A stretch of 28,059 nt of DNA, taken from NCBI GenBank assembly GCA_937877675.1, contig CALEIS010000097.1, positions 1 through 28,059 of the forward strand, written 5' to 3'. Of the stretch, positions 15,369 through 23,448 are shown one piece after another. Position 1 is the first letter of the stretch. Every line of letters starts with the position of its first letter. The notes below the pieces were generated by a model, which worked only from the letters and a program-made list of their open reading frames with translations, had not been told where the DNA came from and searched no databases. The position numbers were made by a program, and so were the translations under genes. The stretch is from an uncultured Clostridia bacterium. Lineage in GTDB: Bacteria > Bacillota > Clostridia > Oscillospirales > Acutalibacteraceae.

Positions 15369-16100
15369 TTACAAATTAAGTGGTATTTCTTTTCCTAAAA
15401 TTCTACCTGCAATATTGCCAAAAGCGGAAACAGCATTGTTTCGTGAAGAAAGACTTTTTTCAACGACGGAAGAGTACATAAAAACAGGCTCTTCAGGGAT
15501 AACACCCAATAGTCGGATATATGTAATATCAATGATTTCATCGATATTCAGATATTTACCTTTCTGCACAGATTTTTTGTTAAAACGATTGATTACAAGA
15601 CGTATATTTTCTTCTTTTATACCTGATTTAATAACGAAATTACCAGCCACGCAAGCACTTCTTGCACTAACATTATCAGGGGTTGCAATTATGATACATT
15701 CGTCCGATGCTTGTGCATAAATCTTAGGCAAATCACCTATTCCAGCGGGGGAATCAATGAAAATAAAATCGTAGGAAGGTGCATAATTTTGAACCATTGA
15801 CTTAAAATCATCAGCCGTTAAATCTTCAGGCATTTCAAGAGGTGAGGGCAAAAGATGTAAATTTTCGTTATACATAAGAATGGCAGATTCCTTGCTACAA
15901 CGCTCTGCAATAACATCCGACCAATCATACACAAGATTTTCATCAAGGTGTAAAAGCAAGTCAAGACTTCTAAGCGCAACATCACCGTCAATCAACAACA
16001 CTTTTTTCTGATTTTTACAAAGAGCCTTTGCGATATTTGTACAAAAAGTGGATTTTCCAACCCCACCCTTGCCAGAAGTAACAGTAAAAACTTTTGCCAT
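15369..16100 (-). CDS. MinD-like P-loop ATPase
   Basis: 243 aa. Deviant Walker A KGGVGKST near residues 11-18, VLLIDGDVALRSLDLLL at ~34-50 (MinD-type switch), FIFIDSPAGIG at ~112-122, and VINRFN at ~168-173 match the MinD/FlhG branch of ParA ATPases, which position division or surface structures through membrane-bound dimers. The C-terminus (AGRILGKEIPLNL) lacks the clear amphipathic FLxRLFG-type membrane-targeting helix of canonical MinD. No minC or minE is beside it, so the partner is unknown. It is divergent from spoIIE. A ribosome site near GAGGCG precedes the ATG. Confidence 0.9.
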   Translation of the reverse strand: MAKVFTVTSGKGGVGKSTFCTNIAKALCKNQKKVLLIDGDVALRSLDLLLHLDENLVYDWSDVIAERCSKESAILMYNENLHLLPSPLEMPEDLTADDFKSMVQNYAPSYDFIFIDSPAGIGDLPKIYAQASDECIIIATPDNVSARSACVAGNFVIKSGIKEENIRLVINRFNKKSVQKGKYLNIDEIIDITYIRLLGVIPEEPVFMYSSVVEKSLSSRNNAVSAFGNIAGRILGKEIPLNL

Positions 16101-16131
16101 AATTTCGCCTCATTTCTTATAAGATATTTTA

Positions 16132-16144
16132 CCACAGTTTGTGG
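16132..16144. promoter_or_regulatory. Small inverted repeat in the minD-like promoter region
   Basis: CCACA GTT TGTGG, a 5-bp dyad just upstream of a minus-strand TAAAAT box (16131-16126). It could be an operator or chance. Confidence 0.25.
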
Positions 16145-16198
16145 GATTTTAAAAGAATATTTTTACAAAAAATAGGCATAATTCAAACTTGTGTATTT

Positions 16199-16275
16199 TT
16201 CGGCAAAACTCTCTTCAAACATTCTTTTTTCACAGACTATTTTCGTCAAATTTATTATTGGGACAAGCATATAAT
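16199..16275 (+). promoter_or_regulatory. Spo0A-type promoter of spoIIE
   Basis: A perfect -10 TATAAT (16270-16275) has a -35-like TCGTCA (16243-16248) exactly 21 bp upstream, the unusual spacing known for the Spo0A-activated Bacillus spoIIE promoter. The -35 lies inside TTCGTCAAA (16242-16250), which resembles a 0A box (TTTGTCRAA-like). A near copy, TTCGGCAAA, lies 43 bp upstream (16199-16207). Spo0A control is inferred from this layout. Confidence 0.45.
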
Positions 16276-16302
16276 ATTCAATACAAAGAAAGAGGTGAAA
16301 AA

Positions 16303-18612
16303 ATGAAAAATCTTGAATTTGGACAAGGAATAGAAAGTGGAAGAGTACAGATGTCAGATTTAGGTAAATCTGTAATAACTCAAAGCTTATGTTTTGCTAT
16401 GGCGGGGATAGTTGCATCTGCGTCTTCCTATGAACATTTTTCTCCCCTTGGAATTGCTTTTTGTAGCGGGATAAATCGTGAAAATACATTGTTTTCCTGC
16501 TTTGGTGCTATGACGGGATATATCATTTCTAATAACTATATTTCATCCTTTCGTTATGTGATGGCATTGATTTTGGTTTATGTTTTAAAGGTTTATGTAA
16601 GCACCTTTCCAAATTTGCGTCGAAGTGTTTTCATTCCACCATTGATTTCGTTGTTTTCAACCTTGTCAACAGGACTCGTTTCTATGATTGCATCCACAAT
16701 AACTATGTCAGGAGTAGCATTAAGAGTGTCGGAAGCAATTACATCCTTTGGTGGCGCTTATTTTTTTACTTTAGGAATTTTGGTGGCAAAAAAACTTAAT
16801 TCTCGTGAAAAGACAACATCAAAAGAAATGACGGGACTAACAGTTGCTGTTTTGCTGTTGGTTTTGTCAATGTCAAGAATATCATTACTTGGAGTAACTC
16901 CATCGGGGGTGGCTTGTTCATACATAATAATGATGTCTGCCTATATCGGTAGGGAGTCAGGTGGCACAGTAATCGGTACAAGTACATCCCTAGGTTATGT
17001 TATGATGGGGAAAAACTCGCCAATAGCATTTTGTTATGCTGGAGCAGGACTTTTTTCAGGGTTGTTTTCATATTCGGGACGAGTTCTTTGTGCCTGTGCA
17101 TACATTTTTTCCTACGGTGCTCTGCACCTGTTTTTGAGTGAAGGGAATAGGAGTTTTTTACCTTTAATTGAAACAGCAATTGCATCTTTTTTCTTTGTAA
17201 TAACACCGCAGAGTTTTGTAATTAAACTGAAAAACTTCTTTTCTTTTTCTTTGTTTTCAAATAGAGATAAGGAACTTTACAACCTTGTTGTGTCAAAAAT
17301 TAAAACTATTCGTAATGGTATCTGCGATATGTCAGGGACAGTTTCAAAAGTATCGCATTTTTTAAAAGAAAAATCTGTTCCGGATACAACCATGGTGTAT
17401 CTCCGTGTGAGAGACAATGTTTGTAGTGATTGTGGCAGTTATGCCAAGTGTTGGAAAAGTCAGATGTCTGCTACATTGGGAGAGTTTGATTGTGTAATGG
17501 AAGAAATACGAAAAAATGGTATTGTAACACCATCAGGAGCACCCTTATCTTTGCAGAGTAAATGTATAAGGATAATGTCGCTTTGCGACAATTTTAATAA
17601 GAATTATGCTTCATATTCAGCACGAATTGGCACGGAGGGGAGAATTAATGAAATGCGAAAAATAACTGCTGACCAGTTTGATACAGTTTGTCAGATGCTT
17701 GATGATTTGCTTGACGGCTTTGAAAGTGGCACGAAACCTGTTGGAGAAAAATCACTTGCCATAAAAAATAGCCTTGATGATATGGGTGTTGCATCCGTAG
17801 TCACTTGCTATGAAAATAGTGTAGGAAATCTGTTTGTAAATATAAATACAAATGCGGATTGTAAGGCAACAGAAAAAGAAATTTTTGACTGTCTTGAAAA
17901 AGTTACTGAAAGAGATTTTGCAGAGCCTGTAATTGTTAATACTGTTAAAGAAAAATTGCTTATGTTTTATGAAAAACCTGAGTATGCTGTCCAATGTGAT
18001 TTCTTTCAAGTTTCAAGTAGAAAAGATGAACTTTGCGGAGATTGTTTTGAGTCTTTTTATGACGGAAAAGGTAATTTTATAGCCGTGTTAAGTGATGGTA
18101 TGGGACGAGGTAACAGAGCAGCCGTGGATAGCACAATGGCAACATCTCTGTTTTCACGATTGATTGTTTCAGGCTTTTCTTTTCCGTGTGCCTTACGTCT
18201 TGTGAACTCTGCCATGTTAATCAAAGGCCACGAGGAATCGTTGGCAACATTGGATATTTTGAAGGTGAATTTGTACAATGGTCATTCTATTTTATATAAA
18301 GCAGGTGCCTCGGCATCTCTTTTATTAAGAAATGGCAAAGTTGGTGAAATTAAAAAATCTGCTCTTCCAATAGGATTGTTGCGTCAGGCAGAATTTGCTA
18401 CCGCTCAAGGCAATTTAAAGGATGAGGATGTAATTGTTCTTATGTCCGATGGAGCAACAGAAAACAGTATGGTTGAATTGAGAGAATATGTTGCAAAAAA
18501 CGGATATTCTGATGATTTGTCGGAAAAGTTATGTGCTATTGCAAGGGGACGAAATATAGGTCATAGTGATGATATTACAATTGCTACTATCAAAATAAAA
18601 AATGGAGATTAA
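16303..18612 (+). CDS. spoIIE: Stage II sporulation protein E (membrane PP2C phosphatase)
   Basis: 769 aa from ATG 16303, chosen because AGAGGTG lies just upstream; an earlier in-frame ATG at 16189 has no ribosome site and lies across the promoter. The N-terminal ~300 residues are hydrophobic with about ten TM helices. The central region (~310-560) holds a Cys-containing segment (CSDCGSYAKC). The C-terminal PP2C phosphatase has AVLSDGMGRG at ~592-601, LMSDGATENS at ~713-722 and SDDITIA at ~754-760, whose aspartates bind two metals. In sporulation SpoIIE dephosphorylates SpoIIAA to release sigma-F in the forespore and acts with FtsZ at the polar septum. It implies an endospore former. Confidence 0.96.
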   Translation: MKNLEFGQGIESGRVQMSDLGKSVITQSLCFAMAGIVASASSYEHFSPLGIAFCSGINRENTLFSCFGAMTGYIISNNYISSFRYVMALILVYVLKVYVSTFPNLRRSVFIPPLISLFSTLSTGLVSMIASTITMSGVALRVSEAITSFGGAYFFTLGILVAKKLNSREKTTSKEMTGLTVAVLLLVLSMSRISLLGVTPSGVACSYIIMMSAYIGRESGGTVIGTSTSLGYVMMGKNSPIAFCYAGAGLFSGLFSYSGRVLCACAYIFSYGALHLFLSEGNRSFLPLIETAIASFFFVITPQSFVIKLKNFFSFSLFSNRDKELYNLVVSKIKTIRNGICDMSGTVSKVSHFLKEKSVPDTTMVYLRVRDNVCSDCGSYAKCWKSQMSATLGEFDCVMEEIRKNGIVTPSGAPLSLQSKCIRIMSLCDNFNKNYASYSARIGTEGRINEMRKITADQFDTVCQMLDDLLDGFESGTKPVGEKSLAIKNSLDDMGVASVVTCYENSVGNLFVNINTNADCKATEKEIFDCLEKVTERDFAEPVIVNTVKEKLLMFYEKPEYAVQCDFFQVSSRKDELCGDCFESFYDGKGNFIAVLSDGMGRGNRAAVDSTMATSLFSRLIVSGFSFPCALRLVNSAMLIKGHEESLATLDILKVNLYNGHSILYKAGASASLLLRNGKVGEIKKSALPIGLLRQAEFATAQGNLKDEDVIVLMSDGATENSMVELREYVAKNGYSDDLSEKLCAIARGRNIGHSDDITIATIKIKNGD

Positions 18613-18628
18613 GGATAACTTAATCTCC
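18604..18628. terminator. Bidirectional terminator between spoIIE and the zinc-ribbon gene
   Basis: 10-bp stem GGAGATTAAG / CTTAATCTCC with loop GATAA. It overlaps the spoIIE stop codon and ends just before the opposing stop at 18636. T-rich tails follow on both strands, better on the minus strand. Confidence 0.75.
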
Positions 18629-18635
18629 ACAATTT

Positions 18636-19775
18636 TTATTTAAATTCAACCCACATAGCAGGACGGACAAAGGATTTGTCAACAGAAACTGGTGTGCCCA
18701 TCTGAAGAATAAATCCGTCGATTTTTACAGAGGATGCATTATAAAGTGATGCACCTGGATTTCTCAACCACCAACGACAATAGTCTGTAAGTGTACCAAG
18801 CTCCGACCCTTGAGCATCTGCATATGCAGTAGATTTGCATATTCTGTCAATAGTTTTAGGAAAATACCTTTTTGCTTCATCAATGGATAAAAGGAAAATA
18901 CTGTCCGTTGTGTTCTTGCTTCCTTCAACCTTATAGTCGGAGTTACCGTTATTTTCGATTGAAGTAGATTTTATAAGTGCTCTTTCTGATGAGTTAAAAG
19001 CATTTGATATAAAATCTTTATTGAGCCAAGCACGAAGGTCACAATTTTCCCATGTTATCTGTTTAGCAGATGAATGATAATGTCTGCAATCAAGGGCATA
19101 TCTACTGACAAGGAGCATTTTTCCGTTTTCGTCTTTTTCAAGAACAATCCATTCAATTTCTTCCTTGCCATTAGAAAGGTTGTTATCCTGTTCATATTTA
19201 CCCATATAGATAATATCGCCAACCTGTGCAACATAAGGGTGTTCCTTTATAATATCAGTAGCTCTTTGCTGACTATCTTTGAAGGAATAAAGGGATTTAA
19301 AGGTCAAATATGCTTCTTCATAATTTCCGGATTCAAAGGCTTTTTCAGCACTGTTATATTTAGCACTTGGTATAAATACAGTTATGGTGAGAATACCCAA
19401 AGCGAACAAGCCAAAAATTGTAAGGAAAATTGCAAGAAGTTTTTTTCTGAGTTTATTTTTACGTGCATTTTTCTCTATGCGCTTTTGCTCGGCAAGTCGT
19501 TCATATTCAAGACGTTGACTTTCAGCACCAAGACGAGCCTGTTCAGCCTGTGCCTTTGCTTCTTCCATTCTTCGTTTTTCATTTTCAATACGAAGAGCAT
19601 TCATTTGCGTAAAATGGTTATTTTGTTGTTGAACATTGACTGTACCATTTGAAGAAACAGTTGGGTTAGGTTGATTAGCGGCAATTCGTGTGCCACAGTA
19701 TTCGCAAACGGCATAAGCGCCATTGTCTTCAAGGGTAAGTGTGCCACCACACATTTCACATTTGAGAAGGGACAT
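18636..19775 (-). CDS. Zinc-ribbon, single-TM protein with C-terminal DUF6273 domain
   Basis: 379 aa. Zinc ribbon with CEMC at 6-9 and CEYC at 24-27. A Q/N linker and a long charged coiled coil (~58-108) come next, then one TM helix (~112-135) and a TPR-like helix pair (~140-175, SAEKAFESGNYEEAYLTFK). The C-terminal DUF6273 domain (~186-378) contains VGDIIYMGKYEQD, EIEWIVLEKDENGKMLLVSRYALD and WWLRNPG; this is a C-type-lectin/FGE-like fold by family knowledge. The predicted domain outside is DUF6273 and the ribbon is inside. It is the last gene after the SPFH and four-TM genes, 13 bp from the latter, with GAGGT before the ATG. Confidence 0.85.
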   Translation of the reverse strand: MSLLKCEMCGGTLTLEDNGAYAVCEYCGTRIAANQPNPTVSSNGTVNVQQQNNHFTQMNALRIENEKRRMEEAKAQAEQARLGAESQRLEYERLAEQKRIEKNARKNKLRKKLLAIFLTIFGLFALGILTITVFIPSAKYNSAEKAFESGNYEEAYLTFKSLYSFKDSQQRATDIIKEHPYVAQVGDIIYMGKYEQDNNLSNGKEEIEWIVLEKDENGKMLLVSRYALDCRHYHSSAKQITWENCDLRAWLNKDFISNAFNSSERALIKSTSIENNGNSDYKVEGSKNTTDSIFLLSIDEAKRYFPKTIDRICKSTAYADAQGSELGTLTDYCRWWLRNPGASLYNASSVKIDGFILQMGTPVSVDKSFVRPAMWVEFK

Positions 19776-19788
19776 TGTAATACCTCAA

Positions 19789-20496
19789 TTATTTAAGTGC
19801 CTTGCACTTGTTGTTTCTGTTGTTGATTAAGATAAGAAGTTCTTCAGCCTGACTGTTGATAATTGCAACATCACCATTTTTTACAGCCATTTCAAAAGTC
19901 TTGAATTCGTAACCTATTCTGCTTTCAATATCATTGAGATTTTCATTACTCATAGGGTCAGAATAACGGATTGCTTCATAAACCTTATTAACAACTGATT
20001 TTGTTTCAGGTGTGTTTGCTCTTGCGAGAAGATTCTGTGCGTCAACAGTAAGGTTTTTGATGAAAAATGTCTGTGCCTTAATTTTGTTGTCAATAGCACT
20101 GACAACATCTCCTGCTACCTCTGCCTTTATAGTTGCAATAGCAACAAAACCGAGAATAACAAGGCAAACAATCGCAGCAATCCAACTTTCGATAGTAGGA
20201 ATTGCCATAAGCACAGCACCTGCGATAATACTTACCACAAGACCGATAATGCTTATTCTTAAAAGTGGAATGTTATAAAAAACTTTAGTAAGATTATCTT
20301 CTTTAAGTCCAATATATGAACATACAAGTTGACCTATGAATGCGATTGTAACAAGTGCATAGCCAATCCAGAATGTGTCTGTGAATTTGTCAACACCATT
20401 GTATTCGGAAGGTGTTATAAATACGATTGCATTAAAAAGAGCAACTAAAATAACCCAAACAACTGCATATAACTTAACGTTTTTACTCATTTTCAT
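19789..20496 (-). CDS. Four-TM membrane protein with helical cytoplasmic tail
   Basis: 235 aa. Two hydrophobic pairs are seen: ~9-28 and ~43-65, then ~80-102 and ~105-125. A soluble helical tail (~130-235) contains AQNLLARANTPETKSVVNKVYEAIRYSDPMS and ends in a coil (SQAEELLILINN). No known family is recognised with confidence; it resembles the YdjH-type membrane partners of SPFH proteins in position and topology. It lies between the SPFH and zinc-ribbon genes with gaps of 11 and 13 bp, so it is one operon and probably one membrane complex. AAGGAGAA precedes the ATG. Confidence 0.75.
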   Translation of the reverse strand: MKMSKNVKLYAVVWVILVALFNAIVFITPSEYNGVDKFTDTFWIGYALVTIAFIGQLVCSYIGLKEDNLTKVFYNIPLLRISIIGLVVSIIAGAVLMAIPTIESWIAAIVCLVILGFVAIATIKAEVAGDVVSAIDNKIKAQTFFIKNLTVDAQNLLARANTPETKSVVNKVYEAIRYSDPMSNENLNDIESRIGYEFKTFEMAVKNGDVAIINSQAEELLILINNRNNKCKALK

Positions 20497-20507
20497 AATG
20501 ATTCTCC

Positions 20508-21638
20508 TTATAAAATACTTGTAAGAAGTTGAGCTTTAAGATTGTTGAACTCTTCTTCGCTTAACATTCCTGCTTCCTTCATCATTGTAAGCTTTTCAAT
20601 TTTTGCTTTAAAGGTAGCCATATCGTCATTTGACTGTGTTGGTGTTGGAACTTGTGCTGTGTTAATAGCATCATTCATCATGCCACCAACCATGCCACCG
20701 ACAGCACCACCAACACCTGCCATTGTGCCAAAGCCAACACCAAGGTTTGTGAATTCGCCAACAGCTTCATTCTGTGCAACCTGTTCAGCAACGTCAAATC
20801 CACGTTCTTGCTGATATGTATAGCCTTCCTGAGCACGTTTTGTAGCCTGTGCTTTGGAATCAATAATTACCTTTTGTGCTTCTGTTTCTGCATCAATCAA
20901 TTCCTTCTGCTGACGGAGTTTAGCTTCTGCAATATCTGCATACTGACGGAAATGAAGTGATTTGAACTTCTCATACATTGGGTCACCGTCAGGCTTAGCA
21001 ATATTTGTCACGAAGAATTTTTCAAGTACAACACCATAATCTGCAAAGTCATCTACAAGAAGAGCCTTGATTGAGTTAGAGAATAAAGCAAGATTTTCAT
21101 CAATCTCAAAAATATTGATGCTGTTTGTCTTCATTGTCTGTGCGATATATGTTTTCACTCTTGTCATAAGGAATGAACGGAAGAAAACAGTAAGCTGTGC
21201 CTGTGTAAGGAAGTTTTCAGTGCCAACAAGCTTTAAAAGGAGCTTTCTTGAATCTTCAGCACGAAGGCTCATTTCACCACTTGCACCAATTGAGAGTGGG
21301 AAATTATATGTAGGCTCCATATACTGAACTTTTGAGTCTGTACCCCATTTGATTGACATCTGTTCAGTCTTATTTATAAAATACACTTCACAATGGAAAG
21401 GTGTATTGTCACCTGTTGTACGATTAAGTGCTTTGCTGAGTTTGGGAACATTCTGTGTTTCAAGTGTGTAACGACCAGGACCGAATAAATCAAGTGCCTG
21501 ACCATTCATAAAGAAAATTGCTTCCTGTGATTCATGAACAATCAACTGTGTAAGAGAGTTGAAATCCTCAAGTGGATGTTTCCAAATGAAAATATTATTG
21601 TTACCTTCATATTTAATTATATCAGCAATCTGTGCCAT
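20508..21638 (-). CDS. SPFH-domain protein (YdjI-like, virion-core-protein type) with SHOCT-like tail
   Basis: 376 aa. It lacks an N-terminal TM helix. The SPFH/band-7 core spans ~25-245 (IVHESQEAIFFMNGQALDLFGPGRYTL, then a VVLEKFFVTNI region). A helical Q/A/E-rich coil (~235-285) comes next, a glycine-rich segment (~300-325, GVGFGTMAGVGGAVGGMVGGMM) that could sit in the membrane, and a C-terminal SHOCT-like hairpin (KLTMMKEAGMLSEEEFNNLKAQLL). Bacillus YdjI, an SPFH protein that recruits PspA to the membrane with YdjG/YdjH, has this design. Here it leads an operon with a four-TM and a zinc-ribbon protein. GGAGGA precedes the ATG. Confidence 0.88.
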   Translation of the reverse strand: MAQIADIIKYEGNNNIFIWKHPLEDFNSLTQLIVHESQEAIFFMNGQALDLFGPGRYTLETQNVPKLSKALNRTTGDNTPFHCEVYFINKTEQMSIKWGTDSKVQYMEPTYNFPLSIGASGEMSLRAEDSRKLLLKLVGTENFLTQAQLTVFFRSFLMTRVKTYIAQTMKTNSINIFEIDENLALFSNSIKALLVDDFADYGVVLEKFFVTNIAKPDGDPMYEKFKSLHFRQYADIAEAKLRQQKELIDAETEAQKVIIDSKAQATKRAQEGYTYQQERGFDVAEQVAQNEAVGEFTNLGVGFGTMAGVGGAVGGMVGGMMNDAINTAQVPTPTQSNDDMATFKAKIEKLTMMKEAGMLSEEEFNNLKAQLLTSIL

Positions 21639-21654
21639 AATATTTCCTCCTTAG

Positions 21655-21667
21655 CACTATAATAGTG
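21655..21667 (-). promoter_or_regulatory. Palindrome in the SPFH operon leader
   Basis: CACTAT-A-ATAGTG, perfect 6-bp arms, between the promoter and the ribosome site, about 15-30 bases into the expected transcript. It could be an operator or a short mRNA hairpin. Confidence 0.35.
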
Positions 21668-21688
21668 TTGATTCGACCTATTTATACA

Positions 21689-21717
21689 ATTATAGTATGA
21701 TAATTTTTCTATGTCAA
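21689..21717 (-). promoter_or_regulatory. Consensus sigma-A promoter of the SPFH operon
   Basis: Minus-strand TTGACA (21717-21712), 17-bp spacer, TATAAT (21694-21689): a full consensus promoter, which predicts strong or tightly repressed expression. Confidence 0.8.
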
Positions 21718-21755
21718 TAAAAAGAGTTTTTAGTGATGTAAAAAGAATTACCCTA

Positions 21756-21784
21756 TTGAAAAAGTTCTTAAAAGATGTTATCAT
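21756..21784 (+). promoter_or_regulatory. Sigma-A promoter of the first GPH transporter
   Basis: TTGAAA (21756-21761), 17-bp spacer, TATCAT (21779-21784) with an extended -10 TGT. It lies 35 bp upstream of the chosen ATG, divergent from the SPFH promoter. Confidence 0.6.
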
Positions 21785-21819
21785 TCTTTTATATGACAAG
21801 AGAAAGGGGAATAACCTTT

Positions 21820-23307
21820 ATGGCAAAAAAAGAAAAACAACCTAAAGAGGTTAATAACCATCCTAACCGAATAGGTATTAAAGAAGCAACTGGATATACT
21901 ATTGCTGAAGCAGGTAATATGTTTAACCTGACATACATTTCAGGTTATTTAAAAATATTTATGACAGACGTATTGCGACTTAATGCGTTGGCAGCAGGTG
22001 TTATGTTGATTGTTGCTCGTCTATGGGACTGTATCAATGACCCAATCTGGGGTGCTATGGTTGCAAAACGTCCACCAAATAAGGATGGTAAATTTAGACC
22101 ATACCTTAAATGGGTTGCGGTACCTCTAGGCATTTCAACAGTTATCTGTTTCTTGCCATATCAAAGATTAACAACAAATCAAATTGCACTTTTTGCAATT
22201 GCTTTGGTGGCATACATATTCTACGGAATGATGTACACAGGTATGAACATTCCTTTCGGTTCGCTAGCATCAGTTATCACAGATGACCCTAAAGGTAGAA
22301 CTCTTCTTTCAACATTCCGTTCAATCGGTTCAGGCATTGGTGGTGCTGTTGTTTCTTTACTTGCTCCGTTGTTGATTTATTCAACAACACTAGATAAAAA
22401 TGGTAATGAGCAGAAGTATGCAGATGGAAATAAAATGTTTTGGTTTGCACTTGCTATGGGCGTTCTTTCCATTGTTTTCTATCTTTGGGGCTTCAAGGCA
22501 ACCAAGGAGAGAGTTCCATCAGAGGCAGAACCACAGATTGACCTTAAAAAGACATATATTGGTCTTCTCAAGTCAAGACCTTTTGTAACAGTTGCTCTTG
22601 CCGGTGTTCTCATCAGTGGACAGTTGCAGTTTAACTCGTTTAATGCTTATCTTTACAGAAGTTACTTTGAAAAACCTGAACTTGGAACATTGGGAACTGT
22701 TTGTAACTATTTGCCAATGGTAATTCTTATTCTTTTCACACCAAAATTATCAGAAAAGTTTGGTAAAAAAGAGTTGTGTGGTAATTTGTCCGTTATTTCC
22801 GCTTTTGCGTCAGTGCTTATTGCTGTACTTGCAAACAACGAATCTTTCCTTCGTTGGATTGACCCTGTAAACGCACGTCTTCCATGGTGGATGTTTATGC
22901 TCAGTCTTCTTATTATCGGTTTCGGCTACACCTTTGTAAGCCTTACTTGCTGGGCAGTTGTTATGGACGTTATTGACTATCAGGAATATACAACAGGTAT
23001 CCGTAATGAAAGTGCAGTTTATGCAGTTTACACTTTTGCAAGAAAATTCGGTCAGACACTTGCCGATGGTGCAGGTTTGATAATGTTGTACAAGATAAAT
23101 TATGACGGTAGTTCCGTTGGATTTGTTGATGGTGTCAGTGAAAAAATCATGCTCATTTGCACAGTAATACCTGCTATTGTTTACACAGGTGTGTGGCTTC
23201 TTATGAAATTTGGTTATCCTCTTGATAAAAAACGTCTTGCTCCTATTTATAAATTCATTCGTGAAAAGAGAGAAGCAGAAGAAACTCAGACACAAACTGC
23301 AGAATAA
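21820..23307 (+). CDS. GPH-family sugar:cation symporter (first copy)
   Basis: 495 aa from ATG 21820 (MAKKEKQPKEV), chosen for AAAGGGGA ~9 bp upstream; the in-frame ATG at 21775 lies inside the -10 region of the promoter. About 12 TM helices. Family marks: ARLWDCINDPIWGAMV (helix 2, with the acidic pair of the melibiose carrier group), FRPYLKW loop, YTGMNIPFGSLASVITDDP, and LSTFRSIGSGIGG. GPH carriers (melibiose, glucuronide and xyloside types) take up sugars or glycosides with Na+ or H+. The substrate is not fixed by sequence; the nearby beta-glucosidase suggests a beta-glucoside or oligosaccharide. Single gene with its own terminator. Confidence 0.92.
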   Translation: MAKKEKQPKEVNNHPNRIGIKEATGYTIAEAGNMFNLTYISGYLKIFMTDVLRLNALAAGVMLIVARLWDCINDPIWGAMVAKRPPNKDGKFRPYLKWVAVPLGISTVICFLPYQRLTTNQIALFAIALVAYIFYGMMYTGMNIPFGSLASVITDDPKGRTLLSTFRSIGSGIGGAVVSLLAPLLIYSTTLDKNGNEQKYADGNKMFWFALAMGVLSIVFYLWGFKATKERVPSEAEPQIDLKKTYIGLLKSRPFVTVALAGVLISGQLQFNSFNAYLYRSYFEKPELGTLGTVCNYLPMVILILFTPKLSEKFGKKELCGNLSVISAFASVLIAVLANNESFLRWIDPVNARLPWWMFMLSLLIIGFGYTFVSLTCWAVVMDVIDYQEYTTGIRNESAVYAVYTFARKFGQTLADGAGLIMLYKINYDGSSVGFVDGVSEKIMLICTVIPAIVYTGVWLLMKFGYPLDKKRLAPIYKFIREKREAEETQTQTAE

Positions 23308-23321
23308 CTTACAAAAAATAT

Positions 23322-23348
23322 AAAAGCACCTCTACGGGGGTGCTTTTT
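23322..23348 (+). terminator. Terminator of the first GPH gene, with a UACG tetraloop
   Basis: Stem AAAAGCACCTC / GGGGTGCTTTT closed by C(UACG)G, a stable UNCG-class tetraloop, followed by a T-rich tail. Confidence 0.85.
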
Positions 23349-23384
23349 ATTTTTTTAATTTTAAAAATGTCAAATATTTAATGG

Positions 23385-23413
23385 TTGCATAATTATAAAG
23401 GGTTTAGTATAAT
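23385..23413 (+). promoter_or_regulatory. Sigma-A promoter of the second GPH transporter
   Basis: TTGCAT (23385-23390), exact 17-bp spacer, TATAAT (23408-23413), 35 bp before the ATG. Confidence 0.75.
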
Positions 23414-23448
23414 AAGGCTACAATACTTTTTATGAAAGAGTGAAAAAT

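Noticed and set aside
16189..16302. Earlier in-frame ATG for spoIIE
   Set aside because: It has no ribosome site and lies upstream of the promoter -10 box; ATG 16303 has AGAGGTG.
19074..19652. Plus-strand open frame of 192 codons, rich in Phe, Ile and Ser
   Set aside because: It is the complement of the zinc-ribbon/DUF6273 gene. Its phenylalanine-rich content comes from the antisense of Lys/Glu codons, and no ribosome site precedes it.
22810..23295. Minus-strand open frame of 161 codons
   Set aside because: It is antisense to the first GPH transporter and shows no recognisable motif or ribosome site.
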